Assembly: GCA_902570035.1 (NCBI GenBank) | Contig: CACFWO010000005.1 | Location: 59,467 to 123,466, forward strand | Direction: 5' to 3' | DNA length: 64,000 nt | Origin: an uncultured SAR86 cluster bacterium | Lineage (GTDB): Bacteria; Pseudomonadota; Gammaproteobacteria; Magnimaribacterales; AG-339-G14 | In this document: positions 17,294 to 25,886 of the stretch, piece by piece | Layout: every line of letters starts with the position of its first letter | Numbering within the stretch: the stretch's first letter is position 1 | Translations under genes and position numbers: made by a program | The notes under the pieces: generated by a model | Told to the model about the DNA's origin: nothing | The model's input: the letters and a program-made list of their open reading frames with translations, nothing else | Database searches by the model: none

Positions 17294-19060
17294 ATGGGGA
17301 ACTTATATTGGAAATTTCATGGAATATTTGAGGATATTTATTATTACGTAACTGCCCTCCCTCGCTTCATTCTTTATTGGGGTGAAAAATCTCCTCTTAA
17401 TCTTTATACGTTTGTTAAATGGAACATTAAAAAATATCCAAACGAGAACGCATTTCTATTCAAAGAAGAAGTTCTTACTTGGAAGCAGGCTTCAGACAAA
17501 ATCGACAATTACTCTGGAGTGATTAGATCACTGGGCTTAAACAAAGGAGATTCTTTTGCTTTATTAATGGATAACCGAATCGAGTATCTTTTATTGATTT
17601 TGGCTGCTGTTAAGTCAGGAACTATAGCTGCATTAATAAATACGACTGTCAGAGGTGAAGGTTTAAGACACGTTTTGAACGTGGCAAATGCCAAAGCTGT
17701 ATTTATCGGTGCTTCTCACCTGGATAAATTTAATTCTTCTCTCACAGATGAAGAAAGGGGAAATTTAATTATTGTAGGTATAGAAGATCAAGAGCAAGTT
17801 CCATCAAATATCCAAGATTTAACAAATCTAGAAAAAAATTCGACTCCTTGCGATGAAGAAACTACGACATTCAAAGAAGCATGTATGTATATGTATACAT
17901 CTGGAACAACTGGCTTACCAAAAGCAGCCCTAATTACAAACGAGAGAGCTGTTCGAATGACTTATTTTGGTCAATTTTTAGGATTTAATTTTAAACAGAG
18001 CGATGTTCTTTACAATACCCTGCCGCTCTATCATGCAACTGGTCTTCTCTATTGTTGGGCAGCATCTTTAAGGGCTGGAAATGCTATTGTGATTAAAGAA
18101 AAATTTTCAGCTTCTGACTTTTGGTCAGACATACAGAAATACCAAGCTACAATTTTTCCATATGTGGGTGAACTATGTAGATATCTTTTGAACTCTAAAG
18201 AAGTTCCCGAGGAGAAAGGTCATAAAATAAGAAGAATTTCTGGAAACGGCCTAAGACCTGATATTTGGGAAAAATTCCAAGAAAGATTTCAGATTCCTGA
18301 AATAAGGGAAATCTATGGTGCTACGGAAGGAGTGACCGGCTTTATAAACAGAGCTGGCCGACCTGGCATGATCGGCAGGCATAGATCAGCTGATAAGATC
18401 GTTAAATGTGATTTAGAAAGCGGTGAATTAATAAGAAATGAAGAAGGTCGTTGTGAAAAGGTTAACGTTGGTGAAACTGGTCTTTATATCAGTGAAATTT
18501 CAAAATTAGCAACTTTTGACGGTTACCTGGATTCGCAAGCATCTCAAAAGAAAATTCTGACGGATTGCTTTAAGGATGGAGACAGATATTTTAACAGTGG
18601 AGATTTATTAACTCTCCATGAAAACAATTGGTTGTCTTTTGCCGATAGAGTTGGCGATACTTTTAGATGGAAAGGAGAAAATGTTTCAACCATGGAGGTA
18701 GCAGCAATAGTTAATAAAGCTGAAGGTGTTCTTGATGCTAATGTTTACGGAGTTCAAGTTGAGAATACTGAGGGACGAGCTGGTATGGCCCAGATGAATG
18801 TCAGCGAAAGCTTTAATTTAAGTTCGTTTGCTAACCACGTAGAAAAAAATCTTAACGGTTTTCAGAAACCATACTTTTTACGTCTAACAAAAGAAATGCA
18901 GACAACTGGTACCTTTAAGCATCAAAAAGAAGACTTAAAAAAATTAGGTTTTGATCCATCTAAATCTCAAGATCCAGTGTATTTTTTAAATGGCGATAAA
19001 TACGAAGAAATTAATGAAGAGTTATACAAAAGCATCCAATCGGGCAATGTAAGATTTTAA
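17294..19060 (+). CDS. Long-chain/very-long-chain acyl-CoA synthetase (FATP-like)
   Basis: 588 aa ANL enzyme of the FATP/FadD6 group: N-terminal hydrophobic segment (about 12-30), P-loop MYMYTSGTTGLPKAALIT (about 199-216), LPLYHATGLLYCWAASL, EIYGATEGVTGF (about 336), YFNSGDLL and ADRVGDTFRWKGENVST (about 455-471), and the FATP-type ending GTFKHQKEDLKKLGF. It activates long or bulky fatty acids (or bile/steroid-like side chains) to CoA esters, probably at the inner membrane. Its stop overlaps the start of the next gene by 1 nt, implying a joint function. Confidence 0.87.
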   Translation: MGNLYWKFHGIFEDIYYYVTALPRFILYWGEKSPLNLYTFVKWNIKKYPNENAFLFKEEVLTWKQASDKIDNYSGVIRSLGLNKGDSFALLMDNRIEYLLLILAAVKSGTIAALINTTVRGEGLRHVLNVANAKAVFIGASHLDKFNSSLTDEERGNLIIVGIEDQEQVPSNIQDLTNLEKNSTPCDEETTTFKEACMYMYTSGTTGLPKAALITNERAVRMTYFGQFLGFNFKQSDVLYNTLPLYHATGLLYCWAASLRAGNAIVIKEKFSASDFWSDIQKYQATIFPYVGELCRYLLNSKEVPEEKGHKIRRISGNGLRPDIWEKFQERFQIPEIREIYGATEGVTGFINRAGRPGMIGRHRSADKIVKCDLESGELIRNEEGRCEKVNVGETGLYISEISKLATFDGYLDSQASQKKILTDCFKDGDRYFNSGDLLTLHENNWLSFADRVGDTFRWKGENVSTMEVAAIVNKAEGVLDANVYGVQVENTEGRAGMAQMNVSESFNLSSFANHVEKNLNGFQKPYFLRLTKEMQTTGTFKHQKEDLKKLGFDPSKSQDPVYFLNGDKYEEINEELYKSIQSGNVRF

Positions 19061-20400
19061 TGTTAAAAACCCTTTTGAAATTTTTTAACAGATCGACAAT
19101 CGCAGCTCCAGTGCGAAATCGCAATATGATGGGTTTTGCAGATAAACAGGCTTTTCTTGATCAAAGACTAAAAGCTGAAGAAACAAGAGCTAAAGAAAAT
19201 CGTCCTCATGATGTTTTATATTTTCATAAAGTCGATGATCCCTACTCTTATTTAACTGCATCTTATGCAGGAGAAATAAGCAAAAGATTTAACGTCGAAG
19301 TTACCCCGATATTAGTTGGCGATGATGTCTCTGAGACAGTTCATGAACCCAGCATGTATGACGTTCATTGTTTGAATGATGCAAAAAGAATTGGACCGTA
19401 TTACGACGTGCATTATCACAAAGATACGTATCCAGATAATAAACTCGTTCAGCAAGCTAACTCTGTTCTAATCAAAAGCAACAAAAAAGAATTCATCCAT
19501 AATGCCCTAGAAATTGCCAAGGTTATATGGGGAGATAGAAATGAAATGTCCAACGAACTAGCAAATAATGAATTATCGGATACAGAAATTCAAAAAGCCC
19601 TTAAAGAAGGAAACACGGTACGAGATAAAGTTGGCTATTATTTTGGCTCAGCCTTTCATTACGAAGGAGAAAATTATTGGGGCCTCGATAGGCTCAATCA
19701 TCTAGAAGATAGGCTGATAGATCTTAAATTAAATAAAGAAAATTTTAACGACTACATCATTTCACCTGCATTAACTGCTCCTGCTGAGATTACTTCAGAA
19801 AAAAAATTGAATTTGCATTTTTTTCCATCTTTAAACAGTCCCTACACGTATGTGAGCATTAATAGAACAAGAGATTTTGCGGCTAAATATAATTTAAATC
19901 TCATTACGCGCCCTGTCCTTCCTATGTTAATGAGAGAAATGTATATTCCTTTATATAAAGCCAAATACATAATTTCTGATGCGGCTAGAGAAGGAAGAAA
20001 GTACGAGCAAGAGATTGATAAAATTTATTCGCCTCTAGGTCAACCAGCCAGAAGAGCTTATTCTCTCTTTCCGGTTATTGATTCTTTAGGAAAAGGTTTT
20101 GAGTACATAGCTCTATTGATGGATGCTTCTTTTAATCAAGGAATTAACATAGGTGAGATTGATAAATTGAAAGCAATAGCTGAAAAGTTAAATATCAGCT
20201 GGGACGAGTTGGAACCTCATCTTGATACAGAAGAATGGAAAAAAGTGTTATCGGATAATCTTAAAGATATGTATTCAGGTAACTGCTGGGGAGTGCCAAG
20301 TTATAAAATAACCAATGAAGATGGCTCAAATCCTTTTTATGTTTGGGGTCAAGATAGAATCTGGCTTCTAAAAGAAGAAGCCTACATGCGTCTTTCATAA
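19060..20400 (+). CDS. Tandem 2-hydroxychromene-2-carboxylate isomerase / DsbA-like thioredoxin-fold protein
   Basis: 446 aa with two copies of a GST-kappa/HCCA-isomerase-like domain. Copy 1 (about 45-235) begins DVLYFHKVDDPYSYLTA; copy 2 (about 250-440) begins LNLHFFPSLNSPYTYVSI. The second copy ends GVPSYKI...FYVWGQDRIWLL, the usual HCCA-isomerase C-terminus. Both have SPYxY-type motifs in place of a CxxC, so disulfide chemistry is unlikely and a glutathione-dependent isomerase role is more likely. It is coupled to the FATP-like synthetase. Substrate unknown. Confidence 0.72.
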   Translation: MLKTLLKFFNRSTIAAPVRNRNMMGFADKQAFLDQRLKAEETRAKENRPHDVLYFHKVDDPYSYLTASYAGEISKRFNVEVTPILVGDDVSETVHEPSMYDVHCLNDAKRIGPYYDVHYHKDTYPDNKLVQQANSVLIKSNKKEFIHNALEIAKVIWGDRNEMSNELANNELSDTEIQKALKEGNTVRDKVGYYFGSAFHYEGENYWGLDRLNHLEDRLIDLKLNKENFNDYIISPALTAPAEITSEKKLNLHFFPSLNSPYTYVSINRTRDFAAKYNLNLITRPVLPMLMREMYIPLYKAKYIISDAAREGRKYEQEIDKIYSPLGQPARRAYSLFPVIDSLGKGFEYIALLMDASFNQGINIGEIDKLKAIAEKLNISWDELEPHLDTEEWKKVLSDNLKDMYSGNCWGVPSYKITNEDGSNPFYVWGQDRIWLLKEEAYMRLS

Positions 20401-20404
20401 AGTC

Positions 20405-20542
20405 GTGCCTACAGAAAAGAAAAAATCCAAAAAAAATCCAGTCGCAAAAAATCTCTATAAATTTAATAAACCAAAGGTTTTTAAAGATAAAAGTAAATAC
20501 AATAGAAAAAAAACTATCAAGGAAGATGAATCTACACAATGA
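20405..20542 (+). CDS. Small, very basic 45-aa protein (DUF7230-like)
   Basis: A GTG-started frame that is too short for most gene finders. The product begins VPTEKKKSKKNPVAKN and continues with FNKPKVFKDKSKYNRKK; over a third of residues are Lys or Arg. The pattern NPVAK-x3-FNKP-x4-D-x2-xYxRK resembles a small conserved gammaproteobacterial protein of unknown function (remembered as DUF7230; unverified). It starts 4 nt after the HCCA-like gene and its last 17 nt overlap the start of the next gene, which suggests a translated link in the operon. A nucleic-acid or ribosome partner would suit the charge, but this is a guess. Confidence 0.6.
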   Translation: MPTEKKKSKKNPVAKNLYKFNKPKVFKDKSKYNRKKTIKEDESTQ

Positions 20543-21491
20543 CATTTTAGAAAGCATAGGAAATACTCCTATGGTTAAAGTCAATAATATTGATACTGGA
20601 AAATGTGACCTTTTATTAAAATTGGAAAATCTAAATCCGGGAGGCTCTATCAAAGATAGAGTTGGGAAAAGCATAATAGAATCCGCAGAAGAAAACGGTC
20701 TTTTGAAACCCGGAGGAACAATTATTGAATGTACTGCGGGAAATACAGGCTTGGGATTGGCTCTTCCTGCAATTTTGAAGGGATATAAACTGATTTTAGT
20801 TATCCCAGATAAGATGAGCGAAGAAAAATTAGCTCATCTAGGAGCAATGGGAATTGAGATCATTCTAACTCGCTCAGATGTTCAAAAAGGAGACCCGGAG
20901 TATTACACTGAAGTTGCAGCAAAATTAGTTAAGAATACGCCAAATTCTTTTTTTGCAAATCAATTTTCTAATCCTGCAAATCCATACATACACGAAACAA
21001 CGACAGGACCGGAAATATGGGATCAAACAAATCAAAAAGTAGATGCGTTTGTTGCTGGCGTTGGTACTGGCGGAACCATCAGCGGGATAGGAAGATATTT
21101 AAAAAGTCAGAATCCAGATATAGATATTATTGTTGCTGATCCAGAAGGTTCTGTTGTTGCAGATGCTGTAAATCATGGAACTTTCGAATATTCGGGTGGA
21201 CAGTGGCTAGTTGAAGGAATTGGTGAGGATTACATTCCGGATAACCTGGATTTAAGTATTATTGATGAAGGTATCTATGTTTCAGATAAAGAAGCTTTTG
21301 AAATGGTTAATCTTCTTTTAAGAAAGGAAGGTATACTAGCCGGCTCTTCTTGCGGGACTCTTGTGAAAGCAGCTGTAGATTACTGTAAGAGACAGAAAAG
21401 TCACAAAACTGTAGTTTCATTAATTTGTGATACTGGAAATAAATATTTATCTAAGGCTTTTAATAATGCTTGGTTGAGTGAGAACTTATAA
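20526..21491 (+). CDS. Cystathionine beta-synthase-like PLP enzyme (cysteine synthase family)
   Basis: 321 aa fold-type II PLP enzyme. PLP-lysine in GGSIKDRVG (about 40), Asn loop TAGNTGLGLA (about 71) and phosphate cup GVGTGGTISGIGRYL (about 178-192). Features VEGIGEDYIPDNLDLS and GILAGSSCGTLV are closer to cystathionine beta-synthase than to CysK. Neither the heme domain nor the C-terminal CBS pair of the animal enzyme is present. With the next gene it would run reverse transsulfuration from homocysteine to cysteine. O-acetylserine sulfhydrylase is the alternative. Confidence 0.8.
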   Translation: MNLHNDILESIGNTPMVKVNNIDTGKCDLLLKLENLNPGGSIKDRVGKSIIESAEENGLLKPGGTIIECTAGNTGLGLALPAILKGYKLILVIPDKMSEEKLAHLGAMGIEIILTRSDVQKGDPEYYTEVAAKLVKNTPNSFFANQFSNPANPYIHETTTGPEIWDQTNQKVDAFVAGVGTGGTISGIGRYLKSQNPDIDIIVADPEGSVVADAVNHGTFEYSGGQWLVEGIGEDYIPDNLDLSIIDEGIYVSDKEAFEMVNLLLRKEGILAGSSCGTLVKAAVDYCKRQKSHKTVVSLICDTGNKYLSKAFNNAWLSENL

Positions 21492-22651
21492 TGAAAAATA
21501 AAGATTTAGATTTTGAGACAAAAGCTATACATGTTGGTCAGGATCCTGATCCTGTAACAGGTGCAGTTATTCCTCCGATATATACTACCTCCACTTATGC
21601 TCAGGAAAGTCCAGGAGAACACAAAGGATATGATTACTCTCGAACTTCTAATCCAACCCGACATGCTTTTGAGGTTTGCGTAGCTAGTTTAGAGGAAGGC
21701 GAGAAAGCGCATGCTTTTTCTTCGGGTGTTGCTGCAATTTCAGCTTGTGTTGAGCTATTGCAACCTGGCGACCATATCATTGCAATGGACGATCTATACG
21801 GTGGAACCGTAAGACTCTTCAATGAAATTAAAAGCATTTCTCAAGGTATTGAGATTTCGTATGTTGATATGTCGAAAGAGAAAAACATTGAAGCTTCCAT
21901 TAAACCTAATACAAAAATGCTGTTTGCGGAGACGCCTACTAATCCCCTTTTAAAGATTATTGATCTTGAAAAGTTAGCTGATTTTGCAAGATCTAAAAAT
22001 ATCATTACCGTTGCAGACAATACTTTTTGCTCGCCCTATATTCAAAGACCTCTCACAAAAGGTTTCGATTATGTAATCCATTCTGCAACAAAATACTTAT
22101 GCGGTCATTCAGATGTCATCATGGGTGTTTTAGTAATGAAAGATGCTGAGTCAGATAATTCCAAAAGAATTTCGAATATACACAATTCCTTGGGGCCCAT
22201 AAGCAGTCCTTTTGATAGTTACCTTGCATTAAGGAGCCTTAAAACTCTTGCTCTTAGAATGGAAAGACATTCTTCAAATGCAGAAAAAATTGCTGATTTC
22301 TTAGAATCTCATCCTAAGATCTCTAAAGTTATTTATCCTGGCTTAGAAAGTCATCCTCAACATTCTGTTGCTAAAAAACAGATGGATTTTTTTGGAGGAA
22401 TGATATCTGCTGAGATTAAAGATGGACTGAAGGCTTCAAAAAACTTTTTAGAAAGGACTTCACTTTTTACTCTTGCTGAAAGCCTTGGCGGAGTTGAGAG
22501 TTTAATTGAACATCCCGCTCTAATGACTCATGCTTCAATATCAAAAGAAGTTAGAGATCAGATTGGCATTACCGATGGACTTGTTAGATTGTCGGTTGGA
22601 ATTGAGTCAGCAGATGATTTAATAAATGATTTAGATAACGCTTTAAATTAA
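21491..22651 (+). CDS. Cystathionine gamma-lyase/gamma-synthase family PLP enzyme
   Basis: 386 aa Cys/Met-metabolism PLP enzyme. PPIYTTSTYAQ (about 28), YDYSRTSNPTR (about 48-58), FSSGVAAI (about 77), VADNTFCSPYIQRPL (about 175), PLP-Lys in VIHSATKYLCGHSDV (about 198) and the C-terminal LVRLSVGIE. It overlaps the upstream CBS-like gene by 1 nt. With CBS as partner, gamma-lyase activity (cystathionine to cysteine) is the likelier of the two possible reactions; sequence alone cannot separate them. Confidence 0.85.
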   Translation: MKNKDLDFETKAIHVGQDPDPVTGAVIPPIYTTSTYAQESPGEHKGYDYSRTSNPTRHAFEVCVASLEEGEKAHAFSSGVAAISACVELLQPGDHIIAMDDLYGGTVRLFNEIKSISQGIEISYVDMSKEKNIEASIKPNTKMLFAETPTNPLLKIIDLEKLADFARSKNIITVADNTFCSPYIQRPLTKGFDYVIHSATKYLCGHSDVIMGVLVMKDAESDNSKRISNIHNSLGPISSPFDSYLALRSLKTLALRMERHSSNAEKIADFLESHPKISKVIYPGLESHPQHSVAKKQMDFFGGMISAEIKDGLKASKNFLERTSLFTLAESLGGVESLIEHPALMTHASISKEVRDQIGITDGLVRLSVGIESADDLINDLDNALN

Positions 22652-23505
22652 TCAAACACAACAGTTTTTTTATCGTTTATAAAAACCTTCCCTTCCAAAT
22701 GCTTTTTTACTGCTCTTGTTAGAGTGATGGATTCAATATCCTGACCGATAAGCTCAAGTTCTTCTGGACTCTGAGAATGATCAACTCTCTCAACAGTTTG
22801 CTCAATGATAGGCCCAGCATCTAGTTCTTCAGTAATGTAATGAGCCGTTGCGCCCATTATTTTCACTCCTTTTTCATATGCCTGTTTATAAGGTTTGGCT
22901 CCCTTAAAACTTGGTAAAAAAGAGTGGTGAATATTAATAACTTTACCTGAATATTTTGAACAAAAATCAGGTGAAAAAATTTGCATATATCTTGCCAAAA
23001 TCATTAACTCGATATTGTTATCATTAATTAATCCTTCAATTTTATCTTCAGCTTTTTCTCTTATTTCTGAATTATTTTTAATATAAAAAAATGGAATTGA
23101 ATAATTGTCTGAGATAGTTTTTAAATTTTCATGATTTGAAACGATCCCGCATACGTTCATCCTCAAAGAATCAATGCTATTTTTATAAAGTAAGTCTTGT
23201 AGACAGTGCCCATATTTAGATACAAAAACTAATGTATTCGGTGATGAGGCCTCATTTTCTAAAGTCCACTCCATCTTTAGATCGCTACAGGCTTCATTAA
23301 AAGCATTTGAAAAATTAGAGAATTCTATCTCTCCTTTGCTTGAGAATATTTTTAATCTCATGAAATAACTTTTCGTTGAAGGATCACTGAAAAAAGAAGA
23401 GTCCATAATGAAAATATCCATATCATTTAAAGACGTCGAAACTTTGGCAACAATGCCATAAGCATCGGGACATTTGATTCTAAATATATATGTTGTATTT
23501 TTCAT
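22648..23505 (-). CDS. purU: Formyltetrahydrofolate deformylase
   Basis: 285 aa. An N-terminal ACT domain (about 5-80, start YIFRIKCPDAYGIVAKVS) precedes a formyltransferase-like hydrolase domain with INIHHSFLPSFKGAKPYKQA (about 193-212), GATAHYITEELDAGPII and the conserved Asp in that stretch. It cleaves 10-formyl-THF to formate and THF, balancing the one-carbon pool. Overlaps the convergent PLP enzyme gene by 4 nt. Expressed alone on the minus strand. Confidence 0.9.
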   Translation of the reverse strand: MKNTTYIFRIKCPDAYGIVAKVSTSLNDMDIFIMDSSFFSDPSTKSYFMRLKIFSSKGEIEFSNFSNAFNEACSDLKMEWTLENEASSPNTLVFVSKYGHCLQDLLYKNSIDSLRMNVCGIVSNHENLKTISDNYSIPFFYIKNNSEIREKAEDKIEGLINDNNIELMILARYMQIFSPDFCSKYSGKVINIHHSFLPSFKGAKPYKQAYEKGVKIMGATAHYITEELDAGPIIEQTVERVDHSQSPEELELIGQDIESITLTRAVKKHLEGKVFINDKKTVVFD

Positions 23506-23595
23506 AATCTTTGCAGTCGCATAATATAAAGCAAAAATAATACAAATAAAGACTAAATCTAATTAGAATAATAATTACAAAAAAAGGAGTTTTAT

Positions 23596-24789
23596 ATGAA
23601 TCTTGAATATGGTCCAGAATACGAAGATTTTAGAGCCGAAGTAATAGATTTTTGTAAGGAGTACCAGGGTATCTCTTTTGAAAATACATCAAATAAAAAT
23701 ATCTCTAGATCTGAATGGCAGAAAATACTTATTGAGAAAGGCTTCATAGCAAGAGCCATTCCCAAAGAGTATGGTGGCTTTGGAGGCGAAACAGACATCA
23801 TCAAAAGTAGAATCATTGCTACAGAGTTTTCTAAGGCAAAAATTCCTGGAGGTATGGGCGGTCAAGGAATAGATATGCTAGTACCGACCCTGTTGGAATG
23901 GGGAACCGAGGAACAAAAACAACAGTACATTGAACCTACATTGCACGGAGAAATGATTTGGTGTCAGGGATATTCTGAACCTAATGCCGGTTCAGATTTG
24001 GCAAGCTTACAAACTAAAGGTGAGCTTAAGGACGGCAATTGGGTTATAAATGGACAAAAAATTTGGACAAGTACGGCGCAATACTCACAAATGATGTTTT
24101 GCTTAGTTAGAACTGAACCACAAGCACCAAAACACTCTGGCATAAGCTTTATATTAATTCCTATGGACACTTCAGGTATTGAGATTAGACCGTTAGTAGA
24201 TATGACCCTAAATGCTGGATTTAATGAGGTTTTCTTTACTGATGTTACGGTTCCTGAAGGAAATATTGTGGGCAAAAGAGGAGATGGCTGGTCGGTAGCC
24301 AATTCTGTTTTGGGACATGAGAGAGGATCTTTGGCAGACCCTAATGCAACAATGAATAGACTCAATACCCTTATCAATATGATGAAAGAAGAGACTATCG
24401 ATGGTAGAAGGTTGATAGATATTCCATCCTATAGAGATCGTCTTATGCAAGTTCAGGGTAAAGTTATGGCTAATCAAGCTCACTCCTTGAGGTTGCTCTC
24501 TTCAAAAATTAATCCAGGTCAGAATGTAAAATTAGGTGGCATGATTCAGAAACTAGTCGGGACAGAACTGAGACATGAAATGGAAGCTTTGGCGATTGAT
24601 GTTCTCGGTGAAATAGGAACCTTGTATGAGGAGACACCAAGATTAAAAGAAAACGGATCATTTCAATTTCATTACATGTATTTCCTTGGACTGATAATCG
24701 GAGGAGGTACTAATCAGATTCAGAAAAATATCATTTCTGAAAGAGGGCTTGGAATGCCTAAAGAACCTAAAGTACAAGAGGCTTCATAA
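23596..24789 (+). CDS. Acyl-CoA dehydrogenase, subunit 1 of a probable pair
   Basis: 397 aa ACAD fold: N-terminal helical domain, FAD contact WCQGYSEPNAGSDLASLQT (about 119-137), KIWTSTAQ (about 156), and C-terminal GGGTNQIQKNIISERGLGMP (about 368-388). The position of the MCAD catalytic Glu reads Gly (GGGT rather than EGT), so the base must be elsewhere or supplied by a partner. The stop overlaps the next ACAD by 1 nt. Such adjacent ACAD pairs form mixed tetramers in steroid side-chain degradation in actinobacteria; similar assembly is inferred here. An AAAAAGGAG Shine-Dalgarno precedes the start. Confidence 0.87.
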   Translation: MNLEYGPEYEDFRAEVIDFCKEYQGISFENTSNKNISRSEWQKILIEKGFIARAIPKEYGGFGGETDIIKSRIIATEFSKAKIPGGMGGQGIDMLVPTLLEWGTEEQKQQYIEPTLHGEMIWCQGYSEPNAGSDLASLQTKGELKDGNWVINGQKIWTSTAQYSQMMFCLVRTEPQAPKHSGISFILIPMDTSGIEIRPLVDMTLNAGFNEVFFTDVTVPEGNIVGKRGDGWSVANSVLGHERGSLADPNATMNRLNTLINMMKEETIDGRRLIDIPSYRDRLMQVQGKVMANQAHSLRLLSSKINPGQNVKLGGMIQKLVGTELRHEMEALAIDVLGEIGTLYEETPRLKENGSFQFHYMYFLGLIIGGGTNQIQKNIISERGLGMPKEPKVQEAS

Positions 24790-25883
24790 TGTATTTTGGG
24801 CTATCTGAAGAGCAAAATCAGTTTCAAGACTACGTAAAAAAATTTTTATCAGATAATGTATCAGTAGATGAAATCCGAAAAATAGCCAACGGAGATGATC
24901 AAAAACTTCATGAAGATATTAAATCTGGCTTGATGAATCTTGGATTAAGTAGCTTATTAATTCCTGAAAATTATGGTGGCTTAGGCGGAGATTTATTATC
25001 CGCAGTGTCCATTGCTCAAGGACTGGGCACCGGAGTAGGACCAATATCCTTTGCTGGATCTTATGTTATGGCTCCAATTGCATTAAGTCTTGGTGGTAAT
25101 GATGATCAAAAAGATAAATACCTACCAAAAATTGCATCAAATGAAATTAAATTTGGTGTTGGTCTTAGTGAGTACGTTGCTGCAAGGGAGGATTCTGGCA
25201 TTGAACTAAGTAAAGGCAATGCCTCGGGTAAAGCCCTTTTTGTGATAGATGGAGACGATGCAGATTTCTTTATTCTATCGGATAAGGGTGGAACCATGTT
25301 TATCGTTGATAAAAATGAAAAAGGTCTTGAAATCATTCAGCTAACCACGGTGGATAAAACTAGATTGTATTTAGAACTTAATCTTAACAATGTTAAAGCT
25401 GAGGTGCTGCAAGAAACAGAAAATAATCCTTATGTTATCCAGAAGGTTATAGACGCGGGAAGAATTATTCTCTCGGCAGACTCGCTAGGTGCTTCTGAAA
25501 CAATGATTGAGAAAGCAGTTTCATATGCAAAAGAAAGAAAGCAATTCAATCGTGTAATAGGATCATTTCAAGCTGTAAAACACATGTGTGCAGAGATGGC
25601 TGCTGATTTAGAGCCGTGTTACGCAATGCTATGGCAAGCTGCTCATTCTTTTGATCATGACCCTGACGAGGCTCGCTTGCAGGCTTGTCAGGCAAAATCA
25701 CATATTGCTGAGGTTGCAAAAATGGTTTCTAAAAAAGCAACAGAAGTACATGGAGGCATGGGATTTACAGATCTCTTAGGATTGCATTACTGGTTTAAAA
25801 GAATTGGATTAAATAGACAAATTCTTGGTGGTCCAGAGCTTGTTAGAGAGGAAGCTGCAGAATTGCAGGGTTTTAATCAGTAA
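24789..25883 (+). CDS. Acyl-CoA dehydrogenase, subunit 2 of a probable pair
   Basis: 364 aa ACAD-type protein, shorter than its neighbour. It has LIPENYGGLGGDLLS (about 57), a divergent middle domain that lacks the usual GSD FAD/substrate motif (reads LSEYVAAREDSG), AKERKQFNRVIGSFQAVKHM (about 251-270), HGGMGFTD and GGPELVREEAAE. The degenerate central motif and small size suggest a partner subunit with reduced FAD contacts. Cotranscribed with the larger ACAD by 1-nt overlap. Confidence 0.85.
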   Translation: MYFGLSEEQNQFQDYVKKFLSDNVSVDEIRKIANGDDQKLHEDIKSGLMNLGLSSLLIPENYGGLGGDLLSAVSIAQGLGTGVGPISFAGSYVMAPIALSLGGNDDQKDKYLPKIASNEIKFGVGLSEYVAAREDSGIELSKGNASGKALFVIDGDDADFFILSDKGGTMFIVDKNEKGLEIIQLTTVDKTRLYLELNLNNVKAEVLQETENNPYVIQKVIDAGRIILSADSLGASETMIEKAVSYAKERKQFNRVIGSFQAVKHMCAEMAADLEPCYAMLWQAAHSFDHDPDEARLQACQAKSHIAEVAKMVSKKATEVHGGMGFTDLLGLHYWFKRIGLNRQILGGPELVREEAAELQGFNQ

Positions 25884-25886
25884 ACA

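Noticed and set aside
20261..20674. 137-codon minus-strand open frame across the end of the HCCA-like gene and start of the CBS-like gene
   Set aside because: It is antisense to two clear enzyme genes and to the small basic ORF; its product is Phe/Leu-rich with no family motif, as expected of an antisense shadow in AT-rich DNA.
23964..24377. 137-codon minus-strand open frame inside the first acyl-CoA dehydrogenase
   Set aside because: Fully antisense to a gene with strong family motifs; no ribosome site or recognisable domain.
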